A stretch of 64,000 bases of DNA from JAGXOF01 sp046545575 (GCA_046545575.1 JBKGZM010000002.1:11742-75741); one strand, 5' to 3'; shown: positions 49,500 to 58,807, numbered from the stretch's first letter. Translations and numbers: made by a program. The notes: generated from the letters alone by a model not told the origin.

Positions 49500-49763
49500 G
49501 TGAGCAGGTCTACCAAGAAGGGACCATTTATTGATCAGAAGCTAATGAAGAAAGTGAATGCTATCCACAGGAGCGGTGAGAAAACTGTCATCAGGACATG
49601 GGCTCGGGGGTCGGTAATACCTCCTGAAATGGTTGGGCTTACGATAGCGGTGCATAATGGGAAAAATCACGTTCCCATATTTATTACTGAGAACATGGTC
49701 GGTCATAAGCTTGGTGAATTTGTTCCAACAAGAATCCATCCTCGGCATGCGGTTAAGAAATAG
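49500..49763 (+). CDS. rpsS: 30S ribosomal protein uS19
   Basis: 87 residues, SRSTKKGPFIDQKLMKKV at the N-terminus and HKLGEFVPTR near the end. GTG start behind GGAGGTGAG, 13 bases after rplB. Confidence 0.97.
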   Translation: MSRSTKKGPFIDQKLMKKVNAIHRSGEKTVIRTWARGSVIPPEMVGLTIAVHNGKNHVPIFITENMVGHKLGEFVPTRIHPRHAVKK

Positions 49764-49854
49764 AGACTCAAACCTGGATTAAAAAGCTAAATCGTTTGTA
49801 TTCTATTTAAGGTATAGCTTTAATGAATGATAGCCGGACATTGAAGGTGGTCTT

Positions 49855-50187
49855 ATGGAAGTAAGGGCAACAGCAAAGGGGGTGAGGGCATCGCCGCACA
49901 AGGTGAGACGTGTTGTGGATATGGTTCGTGGCAGGAATGCTGAGGAGGCTGTGGCTATTTTAAGCTTTACGCCTGGCCCAATCGCGAGAAGGGTAGTACG
50001 TGTGGTTAAGTCGGCTATTGCTAATGCCGAGAATAATTTCCATATGACACCATCTGAGCTTACCATTGTAAAGGCGTTTGTGGATGAAGGGCCTACGATG
50101 AGAAGGGTTCGATTTGGAGGACGCGCAACGGTAAAGCCTATTCGCAAGCGCATGAGCCATATTACTATTGTGGTTGAGGAGAAGTGA
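49855..50187 (+). CDS. rplV: 50S ribosomal protein uL22
   Basis: 110 residues; RASPHKVRRVVDMVRGRNAE and the C-terminal RRVRFGGRATVKPIRKRMSH form the tunnel-lining loop. GAAGGTGG precedes the ATG. The stop is directly followed by the rpsC ATG. Confidence 0.97.
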   Translation: MEVRATAKGVRASPHKVRRVVDMVRGRNAEEAVAILSFTPGPIARRVVRVVKSAIANAENNFHMTPSELTIVKAFVDEGPTMRRVRFGGRATVKPIRKRMSHITIVVEEK

Positions 50188-50868
50188 ATGGGACATAAAA
50201 CCCATCCAATAGGTTTCAGGCTTGGGAGCTATAAGGACTGGCAATCCAAATGGCAGGATGACCGCGATTATGCAACCCTCGTACAGGAGGATCTTGCCAT
50301 TCGGCGCGCCATCAACGAGAATTACAAGAATGCCGGAATTTCCAGAGTTGAGATTGAGCGAGGGGTTGGAGAAGTCAACGTGACGATTAATACCTCCAGG
50401 CCTGGGGTTGTTATTGGCCGAGGCGGACAGAGGGTTGATGAGGTAAGGAATATTTTGCAGTCGCTGACGGGTAAGAAGATTCAACTCAATATTCAAGAGA
50501 TACAAGTTCCCGAATGTGATGCGTATTTAGTGGCGAGAAACATCGCCGATCAGCTTGAGAAGGGCATTACCTATCGTCGTGCTGTCAAGAGGGCGCTCTC
50601 CCAGACGATGAATGCTGGGGGGAAAGGAATCAAAGTTGTAGTGAGCGGTAGGCTTGGAGGCCGTGAGATAGCCCGGCGCATAAGTGAGCACCAAGGCAGC
50701 GTTCCGCTTCACACTCTACGTGCTGATATCGACTATGGATTGGCGGAGGCGCATGCCGATTCCGGCAAGATCGGAGTGAAGGTGTGGGTCTATAAAGGGG
50801 ATATACTACCTGAACATGCCTATGTTGAAGGCGAGAATCTAGAAGCATCAACTGAATCTGCGGAGTAA
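50188..50868 (+). CDS. rpsC: 30S ribosomal protein uS3
   Basis: 226 residues; MGHKTHPIGFRLG start, KH-domain GVVIGRGGQRVDEVRNIL, and the C-terminal PLHTLRADIDYGLAEA. The start codon follows the rplV stop without a gap. Confidence 0.97.
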   Translation: MGHKTHPIGFRLGSYKDWQSKWQDDRDYATLVQEDLAIRRAINENYKNAGISRVEIERGVGEVNVTINTSRPGVVIGRGGQRVDEVRNILQSLTGKKIQLNIQEIQVPECDAYLVARNIADQLEKGITYRRAVKRALSQTMNAGGKGIKVVVSGRLGGREIARRISEHQGSVPLHTLRADIDYGLAEAHADSGKIGVKVWVYKGDILPEHAYVEGENLEASTESAE

Positions 50869-50873
50869 TTGGA

Positions 50874-51299
50874 ATGTTGCAGCCGAAGAAGGTAAAACAC
50901 AGGAAAATGCACAGGGGCCGCCTTAAAGGCAAAGCCCAGTCCGGCAACAAAGTGGATTTTGGCGAACTTGGACTGCAGGCTTTGGAGCCGGCATGGATCA
51001 CCAGTCGGCAAATTGAGTCGGCCAGGATAGCGATCACGCGGCATGTCAAACGAGGCGGTAAGGTATGGGTCCGAATATTCCCCGATAAACCAGTCACCGC
51101 GCGTCCCCCCGAGACGAGAATGGGGAAGGGCAAAGGTGTCGTTGACCATTGGGTAGCGGTGGTCAAACCAGGCAGGGTAATGTTTGAGATCGCAGGCGTG
51201 AGCGAAGAAATGGAACGTGAGGCGTTGCGTCTGGCTTCCCATAAGCTTCCGATCGATACTCGCATAGTGGGAAAGGGTAGCGAGGGACAAAGCCGGTAG
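50874..51299 (+). CDS. rplP: 50S ribosomal protein uL16
   Basis: 141 residues; MLQPKKVKHRKMHRGRLKG start and GKGKGVVDHWVAVVKPGR, which carries the conserved region near the A-site tRNA. 5 bases after rpsC. Confidence 0.97.
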   Translation: MLQPKKVKHRKMHRGRLKGKAQSGNKVDFGELGLQALEPAWITSRQIESARIAITRHVKRGGKVWVRIFPDKPVTARPPETRMGKGKGVVDHWVAVVKPGRVMFEIAGVSEEMEREALRLASHKLPIDTRIVGKGSEGQSR

Positions 51300-51372
51300 A
51301 TGCAAGGTATATGAAGTTTTCTGAGAAATAAGGTCTCATTCACGAATTCATAAGAGCAGACGGAGCCTAAAA

Positions 51373-51570
51373 GTGAGAATAGATGACGTTCGAAAGATGA
51401 ATTATGAGGAACTTAGGAGGGAATTGGAGAATTCCCACCAGGAGCTTTTCAATTTGCGATTTAGATGGGCTACTAGGCAGCTGACGAACTTCCGGGAGAT
51501 CAATAAGGTGAAAAAGAAGATCGCCCGGATCAAGACAGTGATGCGGGAAATGGAGCTGTCCAGAGGGTAG
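51373..51570 (+). CDS. rpmC: 50S ribosomal protein uL29
   Basis: 65 residues, coiled-coil protein near the exit tunnel; ELRRELENSHQELFNLRFRW is the signature. GTG start with CGGAG 9 bases upstream. Confidence 0.94.
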   Translation: MRIDDVRKMNYEELRRELENSHQELFNLRFRWATRQLTNFREINKVKKKIARIKTVMREMELSRG

Positions 51571-51576
51571 AGAAAT

Positions 51577-51846
51577 ATGGGAACGAAACGAACTCTTACA
51601 GGCGAAGTAGTAAGCGATAAAATGGACAAGACCGTGGTGGTGAGGATCAGCCGGCTGCGCCAGCATCCTCGCTACAAGAAGTACATCGAGTACAGGAAGA
51701 AATGCAAGGCTCATGATGAGCACAATGCCTGTGAAATCGGTGACAGGGTAAAACTTGTGGAAACCCGTCCATTATCTGGAGAGAAGCGTTGGAGGGTGCT
51801 TGAGATTTTGTCCAAAAGCAGCCCCGTAAAGGAAGTTGAAGGATAA
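51577..51846 (+). CDS. rpsQ: 30S ribosomal protein uS17
   Basis: 89 residues; GEVVSDKMDKTVVVRISRL and the C-terminal GDRVKLVETRPLSGEKRW are conserved OB-fold segments. 6 bases after rpmC. Confidence 0.96.
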   Translation: MGTKRTLTGEVVSDKMDKTVVVRISRLRQHPRYKKYIEYRKKCKAHDEHNACEIGDRVKLVETRPLSGEKRWRVLEILSKSSPVKEVEG

Positions 51847-51852
51847 ACCGAG

Positions 51853-52221
51853 ATGATTCAGATATATACCAGACTGAAGGTAGCCGATAACTCCGGCGCT
51901 CGTGAGATAATGTGCTTCAACATTCCGGGAGGCACAAAGCGAAAATATGCCGGATTAGGTGATACGATTGTAGCCTCGGTTAAGGAGGCTATCCCTAATT
52001 CACCTGTGGAGAAAGGGAGTGTAGTGCGGGCAGTGGTGGTGAGAGTAGCCGCATCGCATGGGCGGAGAGATGGTTCACATATTCGATTCGACGAGAATGC
52101 TGCCGTGATCTTGGATGAGAGAGGAAATCCTAGAGGCACGCGCATTTTTGGTCCCGTAGCACGTGAGCTCAGGGAAAGGAATTTTATGAAGATCGTTTCA
52201 CTGGCACCGGAGGTGCTGTGA
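51853..52221 (+). CDS. rplN: 50S ribosomal protein uL14
   Basis: 122 residues; MIQIYTRLKVADNSGAREI start and GTRIFGPVARELRERNF near the C-terminus. Its TGA overlaps the rplX ATG. Confidence 0.97.
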   Translation: MIQIYTRLKVADNSGAREIMCFNIPGGTKRKYAGLGDTIVASVKEAIPNSPVEKGSVVRAVVVRVAASHGRRDGSHIRFDENAAVILDERGNPRGTRIFGPVARELRERNFMKIVSLAPEVL

Positions 52222-52535
52222 TGAGGAAGATTCGCAAGAACGACGAAGTGATGGTAATTTCAGGCAAGTATCGTGGGAGAAAAGCGAAGGTGCAGCGGGC
52301 TTTCCCCGACAGAGACTATGTGATTGTTGAAGGGGTCAACATGGTCAAAAGACACATGAGACCCACCCAGCAAGTGAGGCAGGCAGGGATCGTGGAAAAA
52401 GAGGCTCCCATTCATGTTTCCAATGTGAAACTTGTGTGTAAGAAGTGTAACCAACCTGCGCGAGTGGGGTTTACTTACCTTGAGGACGGAAGTAAGGTTC
52501 GAGTATGCAGGAACTGCCAAGAGGTGATTGATTAA
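52221..52535 (+). CDS. rplX: 50S ribosomal protein uL24 with zinc-ribbon tail
   Basis: 104 residues; KOW domain (VMVISGKYRGRKAKVQRAFP) plus a C-terminal KLVCKKCNQPARVG and VRVCRNCQEV, two CxxC pairs forming a zinc ribbon that E. coli L24 lacks. ATG 52221 is favoured over the in-frame GTG at 52218. Confidence 0.95.
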   Translation: MRKIRKNDEVMVISGKYRGRKAKVQRAFPDRDYVIVEGVNMVKRHMRPTQQVRQAGIVEKEAPIHVSNVKLVCKKCNQPARVGFTYLEDGSKVRVCRNCQEVID

Positions 52536-53077
52536 TGGCTGTCCCGAGACTCAAGAAGAGGTATGAAGAGGAAATAATACCCCAGATGATGGAGGAGCGA
52601 GGGTATCAGAACCCTATGAGGGTGCCCCGGCTGGAGAAGGTCGTTCTTAATATAGGATTGGGGGAGGCTATTGATAATGCTCGTGCTTTGGAATCGGCCT
52701 CTGCGGACCTTGCTACGATTTCAGGGCAGCAGCCGATGGTCACCAAGGCCAAGAAGTCGATATCCAGTTTTAAGGTGCGCCAGGGAATGACGATTGGGCT
52801 GATGGTAACTTTGCGGAGAAACAGAATGTATGATTTCTTCGACCGTTTGGTGAGCACGGCTCTTCCTAGGATAAGGGATTTCTCAGGGATATCCAGATAT
52901 GCTTTTGATGGTCGTGGGGATTATTCCCTGGGGATAAAGGAACAGATCATATTCCCTGAGATAAATTATGACAAGATTGATAGGGTGCGGGGGCTGCAGG
53001 TATCGATTGTAACCACAGCGAAAGACGACGATGAGTCCAGGCGGCTCTTGGAGCTTATGGGAATGCCGTTCGCTTAG
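52535..53077 (+). CDS. rplE: 50S ribosomal protein uL5
   Basis: 180 residues; RVPRLEKVVLNIGLGEAID and RVRGLQVSIVTTAKDD are signatures. Binds 5S rRNA. The ATG overlaps the rplX stop by one base. Confidence 0.97.
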   Translation: MAVPRLKKRYEEEIIPQMMEERGYQNPMRVPRLEKVVLNIGLGEAIDNARALESASADLATISGQQPMVTKAKKSISSFKVRQGMTIGLMVTLRRNRMYDFFDRLVSTALPRIRDFSGISRYAFDGRGDYSLGIKEQIIFPEINYDKIDRVRGLQVSIVTTAKDDDESRRLLELMGMPFA

Positions 53078-53088
53078 AGGGGGTAAAC

Positions 53089-53274
53089 GTGGCCAAGACT
53101 TCTCAGGTTGTGAAATCTCAGAAAACTCAAAAGTACAGGGTAAGACACAGAAATCGTTGTATGCTTTGCGGTAGGCCTAGGGGATATATCCGTGAGTTTG
53201 GGCTATGTCGTATATGCTTCCGGAGGTTAGCCAATGAAGGACAACTTCCTGGGGTTAGGAAGTCTAGCTGGTAA
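53089..53274 (+). CDS. rpsN: 30S ribosomal protein uS14, zinc-binding type
   Basis: 61 residues with RCMLCGRPRGYIREFGLCRI and CFRRLA: four Cys as two CxxC pairs, the zinc-containing (type Z) form. GTG start behind GAGGGGG. Confidence 0.97.
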   Translation: MAKTSQVVKSQKTQKYRVRHRNRCMLCGRPRGYIREFGLCRICFRRLANEGQLPGVRKSSW

Positions 53275-53286
53275 TTGGGGAAACGC

Positions 53287-53679
53287 ATGGACATAATAGG
53301 AGATATGTTAACCAGGATAAGAAATGCCAACATGGTCAAGCATGAGTCTGCGCAGATTCCTGCTTCGAGACTTAGAATCGCTATTGCTAAGGTCCTAAAA
53401 GATGAGGGATACATCAACGAGTACGAGATTCTGAAGGGTGATACCCCTCAAAAAGTGCTGAAGATACATCTCAGGTATATTGATAATAAAGAACCAGTGG
53501 TTACAGGGCTTGAGCGGGTGAGTAGACCTGGTTGTAGAGTGTACGCTGGGAAAGAGGAAATCCCCAGAGTTTATGGAGGCTTGGGGATCGCCATAGTGTC
53601 AACTACCCAGGGGATAATGACCGGTAAGAAAGCACGAAGGCGTGGGGTTGGTGGTGAGGTTTTGTGCAAAGTGTGGTAG
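53287..53679 (+). CDS. rpsH: 30S ribosomal protein uS8
   Basis: About 130 residues; MDIIGDMLTRIRNANMVKH start and the C-terminal GIMTGKKARRRGVGGEVLCK. ATG 53287 behind GGGG is chosen; TTG at 53275 is in frame but gives an atypical extension. Confidence 0.96.
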   Translation: MDIIGDMLTRIRNANMVKHESAQIPASRLRIAIAKVLKDEGYINEYEILKGDTPQKVLKIHLRYIDNKEPVVTGLERVSRPGCRVYAGKEEIPRVYGGLGIAIVSTTQGIMTGKKARRRGVGGEVLCKVW

Positions 53680-53731
53680 GTGAGTTGAGAGTAAACGCTT
53701 TTCACACTGTTTTGTGAGAGGATTAGGCTAT

Positions 53732-54283
53732 ATGTCGAAACCGTGGACAAAAACAATACCTGTTCCTGAAGGTGTACAGGTAGATATCAAAGGAAATGAA
53801 GTAACTGCGACAGGCCCGAAGGGAACTTTGAGTTATTCCTTCCATCCGGATATGTCTGTTGAACTCAGCGATGGAACTATCACAGTGTCTAGGTCTACAG
53901 ACAGCAAGGAACAGCGTACCTTGCTTGGACTTACTGGTACGCTCATTGGGAACATAGTTCGAGGCGTACATGAGGGCTTCCAAAAGCGTCTACAGGTTGT
54001 GGGAGTTGGATACAGGGCACAGTCGTCAGAGGGTAAACTGGTGCTCCGTGTAGGATATGCACAGCCGGTGGAGATCACACCTCCCCCTGGGGTCTCAGTC
54101 AATGTTGAAGAGAACAACGTAATAGTGGTCTCCGGCATTGATAAGGAGATGGTGGGAAGGGTGGCGGCCAAGATCAGGGAAGTTAGACCGCCTGATGCGT
54201 ATAAGGGAAAGGGCGTCAGGTACACGGATGAGGAATTACATCTTAAACCGGGGAAAGCAGGTAAGATAGGAGCCAAGGGCTAA
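53732..54283 (+). CDS. rplF: 50S ribosomal protein uL6
   Basis: About 183 residues, two L6 domains; VDIKGNEVTATGPKGTLSY and the C-terminal RPPDAYKGKGVRYTDE motif. ATG 53732 is preferred to an upstream in-frame codon at 53714. The stop overlaps the rplR start. Confidence 0.96.
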   Translation: MSKPWTKTIPVPEGVQVDIKGNEVTATGPKGTLSYSFHPDMSVELSDGTITVSRSTDSKEQRTLLGLTGTLIGNIVRGVHEGFQKRLQVVGVGYRAQSSEGKLVLRVGYAQPVEITPPPGVSVNVEENNVIVVSGIDKEMVGRVAAKIREVRPPDAYKGKGVRYTDEELHLKPGKAGKIGAKG

Positions 54284-54615
54284 TGCCAAGGAAGAGGAAC
54301 ACGAGAGTGAGACGAGTAGTGGGCACGGCTAATAGGCCGCGCCTCTGTGTCTTTCGTAGCCTGAGATATATCTATGGTCAGGTGATTGATGACACCACAG
54401 GTCATACCCTTGCATCGGCTTGTTCGTTTGATCTAAACGGTGATGTCGCCAATTCACCCAAGACTGAGGAAGCAAAGCGCGTTGGTGACCTGTTGGGTAA
54501 GAGGGCTTTGGAGAAGGGTGTGCAACAGGTTGCCTTTGACAGGAGAAAATATAAATATCATGGTCGGATCAAAGCGCTTGCTGATGCAGCAAGAGAAGCG
54601 GGACTGAAATTCTGA
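54283..54615 (+). CDS. rplR: 50S ribosomal protein uL18
   Basis: 110 residues; RPRLCVFRSLRYIYGQVIDD and the C-terminal FDRRKYKYHGRIKALADAAR. 5S rRNA binding. The ATG overlaps the rplF stop (TAATG). Confidence 0.96.
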   Translation: MPRKRNTRVRRVVGTANRPRLCVFRSLRYIYGQVIDDTTGHTLASACSFDLNGDVANSPKTEEAKRVGDLLGKRALEKGVQQVAFDRRKYKYHGRIKALADAAREAGLKF

Positions 54616-54625
54616 GGTTTAATGT

Positions 54626-55168
54626 ATGAAGGAAAAGGTTAATCCGGAGGAGCTTAATCTCACTGAGAACTTGGTTTATATAAGACGGGTCGCGAAAACG
54701 ACCGCAGGGGGCAGGAGACTTGCCTTCAGTGCCCTTATGGTGGTTGGCGATAATGAGGGGCATGTGGGCTTTGGCCTAGGCAAAGGGAAGGAGATCCCGG
54801 TTGCTATTAGTAAAGGGACCGCCAGGGCCAAGAAAAACCTTATCCGTGTGCCCATGAAGGGAAGTACTATCACTCATGAGATAAAGGGCAAGTTCGGAGC
54901 TGCTGAAGTTTTCCTTAAGCCCGCTTCTCCGGGAACTGGCGTAATGGCAGGCAGAGCTGTTAGATCCGTGGTTGAGGCCGCTGGAATACGGGATATTTTG
55001 ACAAAGTCAATGGGTAGTTCTAACCCTGTTAATGTGGTGCAGGCGACTCTGAGGGCTTTGAGTATGCTGAAAGACCCGGAGGAGGAATTTGTCAAGAGAG
55101 GCAAGATGGCACCAAGAGCGAGTGAACAAGCTGAGTCAGTGGAAAACCCTGAGGAGAGTGAGCAGTGA
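54626..55168 (+). CDS. rpsE: 30S ribosomal protein uS5
   Basis: 180 residues; dsRBD-like segment FSALMVVGDNEGHVGFGLGK and IRDILTKSMGSSNPVNVVQA. The Glu/Ser-rich tail overlaps rplO by four bases. rpmD (uL30), normally between rpsE and rplO, is missing here. Confidence 0.97.
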   Translation: MKEKVNPEELNLTENLVYIRRVAKTTAGGRRLAFSALMVVGDNEGHVGFGLGKGKEIPVAISKGTARAKKNLIRVPMKGSTITHEIKGKFGAAEVFLKPASPGTGVMAGRAVRSVVEAAGIRDILTKSMGSSNPVNVVQATLRALSMLKDPEEEFVKRGKMAPRASEQAESVENPEESEQ

Positions 55169-55611
55169 GGCAGAACGAGGTAAAACTAGATGTAGCTGCT
55201 AAGCACAAGCGTAAGCGTGTAGGGCGGGGGGTAGGAAGTGGTAATGGCACCTATTCCTGTCGGGGCATAAAAGGACAGAATGCTCGGTCTGGTGGCGGCG
55301 TACATCCTTTGTTCGATGGAAAAGCCGATAGCCTGATAAAGTGCCTGCCGAAGAAGCGAGGTTTCAATAATCCTTTCAGGGTAGACTATAATGCTGTCAA
55401 TCTAGACCGTCTCAATGCTTTTCCGGCGGGCAGCGAGATTACACCGGAGAAGTTGATATCAGCAGGCATCGTTAAGAGAAAGAACAAGCCGGTGAAAGTG
55501 CTGGGAGAGGGCGATATAGACAGGCAATTGGTGGTGAAAGCCCATAGTTTCTCGCAAGCGGCGAGGGAGAAAATAGAAACTGCAGGAGGAACGGCAGAGG
55601 TGATCCGCTAA
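55165..55611 (+). CDS. rplO: 50S ribosomal protein uL15
   Basis: 148 residues; KRVGRGVGSGNGTYSCRGIK and KPVKVLGEGDIDRQLVVKAH. GTG start overlapping the rpsE stop (GTGA). Confidence 0.95.
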   Translation: MRQNEVKLDVAAKHKRKRVGRGVGSGNGTYSCRGIKGQNARSGGGVHPLFDGKADSLIKCLPKKRGFNNPFRVDYNAVNLDRLNAFPAGSEITPEKLISAGIVKRKNKPVKVLGEGDIDRQLVVKAHSFSQAAREKIETAGGTAEVIR

Positions 55612-56975
55612 TGCAGAAGACTGCAAAACAGGGCGCAATGCCCAAACTAATGCAGGCGGTCATAGACTCCCTCCACCACCCCGACCTCAGACGGAAGCTG
55701 TTCATTACCTTTGGCATCCTTGTAGTATTCCGTTTCATGGCTCAGATCCCCGTTCCGGGGGTTGATATCCAGGCACTTGAACAGCTTTTTGAACAGAACC
55801 AGCTATTGGGCATGCTGGATCTATTTAGTGGCGGTGCTATGCGTCGACTTAGCATAGTTGCCATGGGGGTCTATCCTTACATAACATCCACAATCATAAT
55901 GCAGTTGCTTGTGCCGGTAATTCCCAAGCTGCAGGCGATAGCGAGCGAGGGAGATGAGGGTAGACAGAAAATAAATCAATATACATACTGGCTTACCGTT
56001 CCCTTAGCCATGCTTCAGGGTTACGGGCAGCTGATGATTTTCAGTCGGCCCATGTCAGGGATGTCGCAGCCAGCTATTAGCGGCGTGGGCCTATCTGGTG
56101 ATAACCTGCTTCCTACTGTCTCGATGATATTGTGTTTGACTGCAGGCACGATGTTCCTGGTGTGGCTGGGCGATCGTATTACTGAGCATGGTATCGGCAA
56201 TGGTATCTCGATAATAATCTTCGGCGGTATTGTCGCAGGGATGCCTCAGAATATCGGGCAAAGCTATCTGACTGTTGGAGTTATGGGATTGTTGAAGCTG
56301 GTAATATTGTTGATAGCAATCGCATTCTTTATCGTGTTTGTTAATGAAGGGGCTCGACGCATTCCTGTTCAATATTCGAGGAGTGTTTTCCGGGGCGGAC
56401 GGGTGTACCGGCAGAGCGGTGGAACCCATATTCCGCTTCGTGTAAATTCGGCCGGGATGATCCCGCTGATATTTGCCATGGCGATAATGGTTTTCCCTGG
56501 GACAGTAGCCAGTTATTTTATGAACCAGGCGGCAGATCCTAATATAGCGAATTTCATTTACAATCTCTTTGACTCTGGGGGCAGTTACTGGTGGTTCTAT
56601 TGGGGAGCTTATTTCTGGCTCGTTGTCGGATTCACTTTCTTCTACACGATGACAATTTTTCAGCAACAGAATATTCCTGAGACTCTGCAGAAGCAGGGAG
56701 GCTTTGTACCCGGTATTCGTCCTGGGAAACCTACTGCTGAGTATCTTAATGCTGTGAATATTCGCATTACCTGGGGAGGCGCGATCTTCCTTGGCTTGGT
56801 GGCCGTGATGCCTCTATTGGGAGGAGTTCTTGTTGGTGCTTCGATAGCTAACGCACAGAATTTAATGATCCTCAGCAGTGCGGGAATGCTAATTGTGGTA
56901 GGAGTAGTTTTGGATACCATGAGGCAAATGGAGGCGCAACTCTTGATGCGCCACTACGAAGGATTTATCAAGTAG
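55611..56975 (+). CDS. secY: Protein translocase subunit SecY
   Basis: 454-residue channel protein of the Sec translocon with ten predicted membrane helices. Signatures are RFMAQIPVPGVDIQALEQL, LGVYPYITSTIIMQLL-like segment (MGVYPYITSTIIMQLLVPVI), GNGISIIIFGGIVAG and GGVLVGASIANAQNLMILS. The ATG overlaps the rplO stop by one base; adk follows by 12 bases. Confidence 0.97.
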   Translation: MQKTAKQGAMPKLMQAVIDSLHHPDLRRKLFITFGILVVFRFMAQIPVPGVDIQALEQLFEQNQLLGMLDLFSGGAMRRLSIVAMGVYPYITSTIIMQLLVPVIPKLQAIASEGDEGRQKINQYTYWLTVPLAMLQGYGQLMIFSRPMSGMSQPAISGVGLSGDNLLPTVSMILCLTAGTMFLVWLGDRITEHGIGNGISIIIFGGIVAGMPQNIGQSYLTVGVMGLLKLVILLIAIAFFIVFVNEGARRIPVQYSRSVFRGGRVYRQSGGTHIPLRVNSAGMIPLIFAMAIMVFPGTVASYFMNQAADPNIANFIYNLFDSGGSYWWFYWGAYFWLVVGFTFFYTMTIFQQQNIPETLQKQGGFVPGIRPGKPTAEYLNAVNIRITWGGAIFLGLVAVMPLLGGVLVGASIANAQNLMILSSAGMLIVVGVVLDTMRQMEAQLLMRHYEGFIK

Positions 56976-56987
56976 CTGAGGAAGCAG

Positions 56988-57629
56988 ATGAATGTTATAC
57001 TATTAGGTGCTCCAGGTGCAGGCAAGGGAACTCAAGCTGTGGAATTGTCACAGAAACTCTCCCTGGCCCATATCGCATCCGGGGATTTGTTCAGGCAGGC
57101 GCAGAATAGTGGGACCGAGCTGGGAAATACAGCCAAATCGTACATGGAGAAGGGCCTGCTCGTACCCGATGAAATAACGGTTAAGATGGTATTGGAGCGT
57201 ATTTCTGAGCCCGACTGTGCCAATGGGTTTATATTGGATGGCTTTCCCCGAAACCTTGAACAGGCCAAAGCCTTAGAGGAAGCTTTGAAGGGTAAAGGGC
57301 AGGACATTGATAAGGTAGTATACATAAAGGTACCTGAGGAGGAGCTTGTAAGACGTCTTGCTGGGCGCCGGATTTGTCGGAATTGCCAGACTCCTTATCA
57401 TGTAACCGATATGCCTCCGAAGGTAGAGGGAAAGTGTGATCGGTGCGGCGGAGAGCTCTACCAGAGGCCTGATGATAATGAAGAGACAGTGCGCAATCGG
57501 ATACGTGTCTATTCAGAGGAGACGGCTCCCTTGGTTGATTATTACAAGAAGGACGGGAAATTGCTGGAGATAGATGGCTCCCAAGGGGCAGAGAAGGTAA
57601 CCAGCGAGCTGGTAAATGCCTTAAAATAA
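56988..57629 (+). CDS. adk: Adenylate kinase
   Basis: 213 residues. P-loop GAPGAGKGTQA, NMP-binding IASGDLFR, and a long LID with four Cys (CRNCQTPYHV, CDRCGG) that bind structural zinc, as in Gram-positive-type enzymes. Arg-rich DNEETVRNRIRVY follows. Usual secY-adk-map order. Confidence 0.97.
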   Translation: MNVILLGAPGAGKGTQAVELSQKLSLAHIASGDLFRQAQNSGTELGNTAKSYMEKGLLVPDEITVKMVLERISEPDCANGFILDGFPRNLEQAKALEEALKGKGQDIDKVVYIKVPEEELVRRLAGRRICRNCQTPYHVTDMPPKVEGKCDRCGGELYQRPDDNEETVRNRIRVYSEETAPLVDYYKKDGKLLEIDGSQGAEKVTSELVNALK

Positions 57630-57634
57630 GTGAT

Positions 57635-58384
57635 ATGGGGATTATTGTTAAGTCACCACGTGAGATGGAGGGGATGAGGAAGGCTGGAAAGATCACGGCA
57701 TCTATTCTTGATGTTTTAAGGAGTGAGGTGAGGCCAGGTATAACCACAGGTATGTTGGATGAGATCGCTGTTAGGGAATTGGCAAGGCATGGCGCTATCT
57801 CGTCGTTTAAGGGATACAGGGGATTTCCTAATTCTATTTGTGCCTCTGTGAATGAGCAACTTGTGCATGGTATCCCTGGTGAGCGGAAGCTTGAGGAAGG
57901 TGATATAATCAGCATAGACTTTGCTTCGGTTTATGAAGGCTTTCATGGTGACGCGGCATTCACTGTGGGGGTAGGAGAGATAAGCGCGGACGCGAAACGT
58001 CTTCTCTCCACGACAGAGGGAGCCTTGAAAGCTGGTATATCGGCAGCGCGTGAGGGATCTCATTTAGGAGATATTTCCGCTGCCATTCAGGAATATATAG
58101 AAAGTCGGGGGTTCTCTGTAGTTCGGGAGTATGTAGGCCATGGTATAGGAAGAGAAATGCATGAGGATCCACAGATTCCGAACTTCGGTACCCCGGGGCA
58201 TGGGCCAATACTTAAGAACGGAATGACAATGGCTCTGGAGCCCATGGTTAATGCCGGGGTGTGGTGGACTAAGGTGCTCGCTGACCAATGGACTGTGGTT
58301 ACGGCTGATGGGAGCCTTTCGGCTCATTTTGAGAATACTATAGCCATTGCCGGGGACAAAGCAGAGATACTGACACCCTTATAG
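57635..58384 (+). CDS. map: Methionine aminopeptidase, type I
   Basis: 249 residues. Removes N-terminal Met. Metal ligands are in ISIDFASVYEGFHGDAAFTV (Asp, Asp), GHGIGREMHEDPQIP (His) and MTMALEPMV (Glu) with the C-terminal HFENTIAI (Glu). No N-terminal extension. Unusual Trp pair (VWWTKVLADQWTVV) replaces the commoner sequence without touching the ligands. Confidence 0.96.
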   Translation: MGIIVKSPREMEGMRKAGKITASILDVLRSEVRPGITTGMLDEIAVRELARHGAISSFKGYRGFPNSICASVNEQLVHGIPGERKLEEGDIISIDFASVYEGFHGDAAFTVGVGEISADAKRLLSTTEGALKAGISAAREGSHLGDISAAIQEYIESRGFSVVREYVGHGIGREMHEDPQIPNFGTPGHGPILKNGMTMALEPMVNAGVWWTKVLADQWTVVTADGSLSAHFENTIAIAGDKAEILTPL

Positions 58385-58453
58385 GTGAAAAGTCCCGATT
58401 CTGGAACTTAGGGCTGAGACTTTAGTATTGAAGACTTATGATTAGGGAGGTTG

Positions 58454-58669
58454 ATGGCAAAAAAGGAAGCCATTGAGGTAGAGGGGACGGTTGTAGAGCC
58501 GTTACCCAATGGCATGTTCAGGGTGGAATTACCTAACGGGCACATAGTACTTGCCCATGCTTCGGGCAAGATGAGAAGGTATTTTATTAAAGTGGTACGA
58601 GGTGACAGGGTATTAGTGGAACTTTCACCGTACGATCTGTCGCGCGGAAGGGTGACATATCGGTTTTAG
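58454..58669 (+). CDS. infA: Translation initiation factor IF-1
   Basis: 71 residues, OB fold with AIEVEGTVVEPLPNGMFRVE and HASGKMRRYFIKVVRGDRVL. The ATG at 58454 follows AGGGAGG closely; TTG 58451 is an alternative. Confidence 0.96.
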   Translation: MAKKEAIEVEGTVVEPLPNGMFRVELPNGHIVLAHASGKMRRYFIKVVRGDRVLVELSPYDLSRGRVTYRF

Positions 58670-58693
58670 CATAGAGGGGTTAGGTGATATAAT

Positions 58694-58807
58694 ATGAAAG
58701 TTAGGGCATCAGTTAAGCCGAGATGCAATAAGTGCAAAGTTGTAAAACGTAAAGGAGTGCTTAGGGTCATTTGCTCCAATCCGCGGCATAATCAGAGGCA
58801 GGGTTAA
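58694..58807 (+). CDS. rpmJ: 50S ribosomal protein bL36
   Basis: 37 residues: MKVRASVKPRCNKCKVVKRK followed by GVLRVICSNPRHNQRQG. The C-x2-C...C...H set is the zinc-binding (C+) form. AGGGG lies upstream. Usual infA-rpmJ-rpsM order. Confidence 0.96.
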   Translation: MKVRASVKPRCNKCKVVKRKGVLRVICSNPRHNQRQG

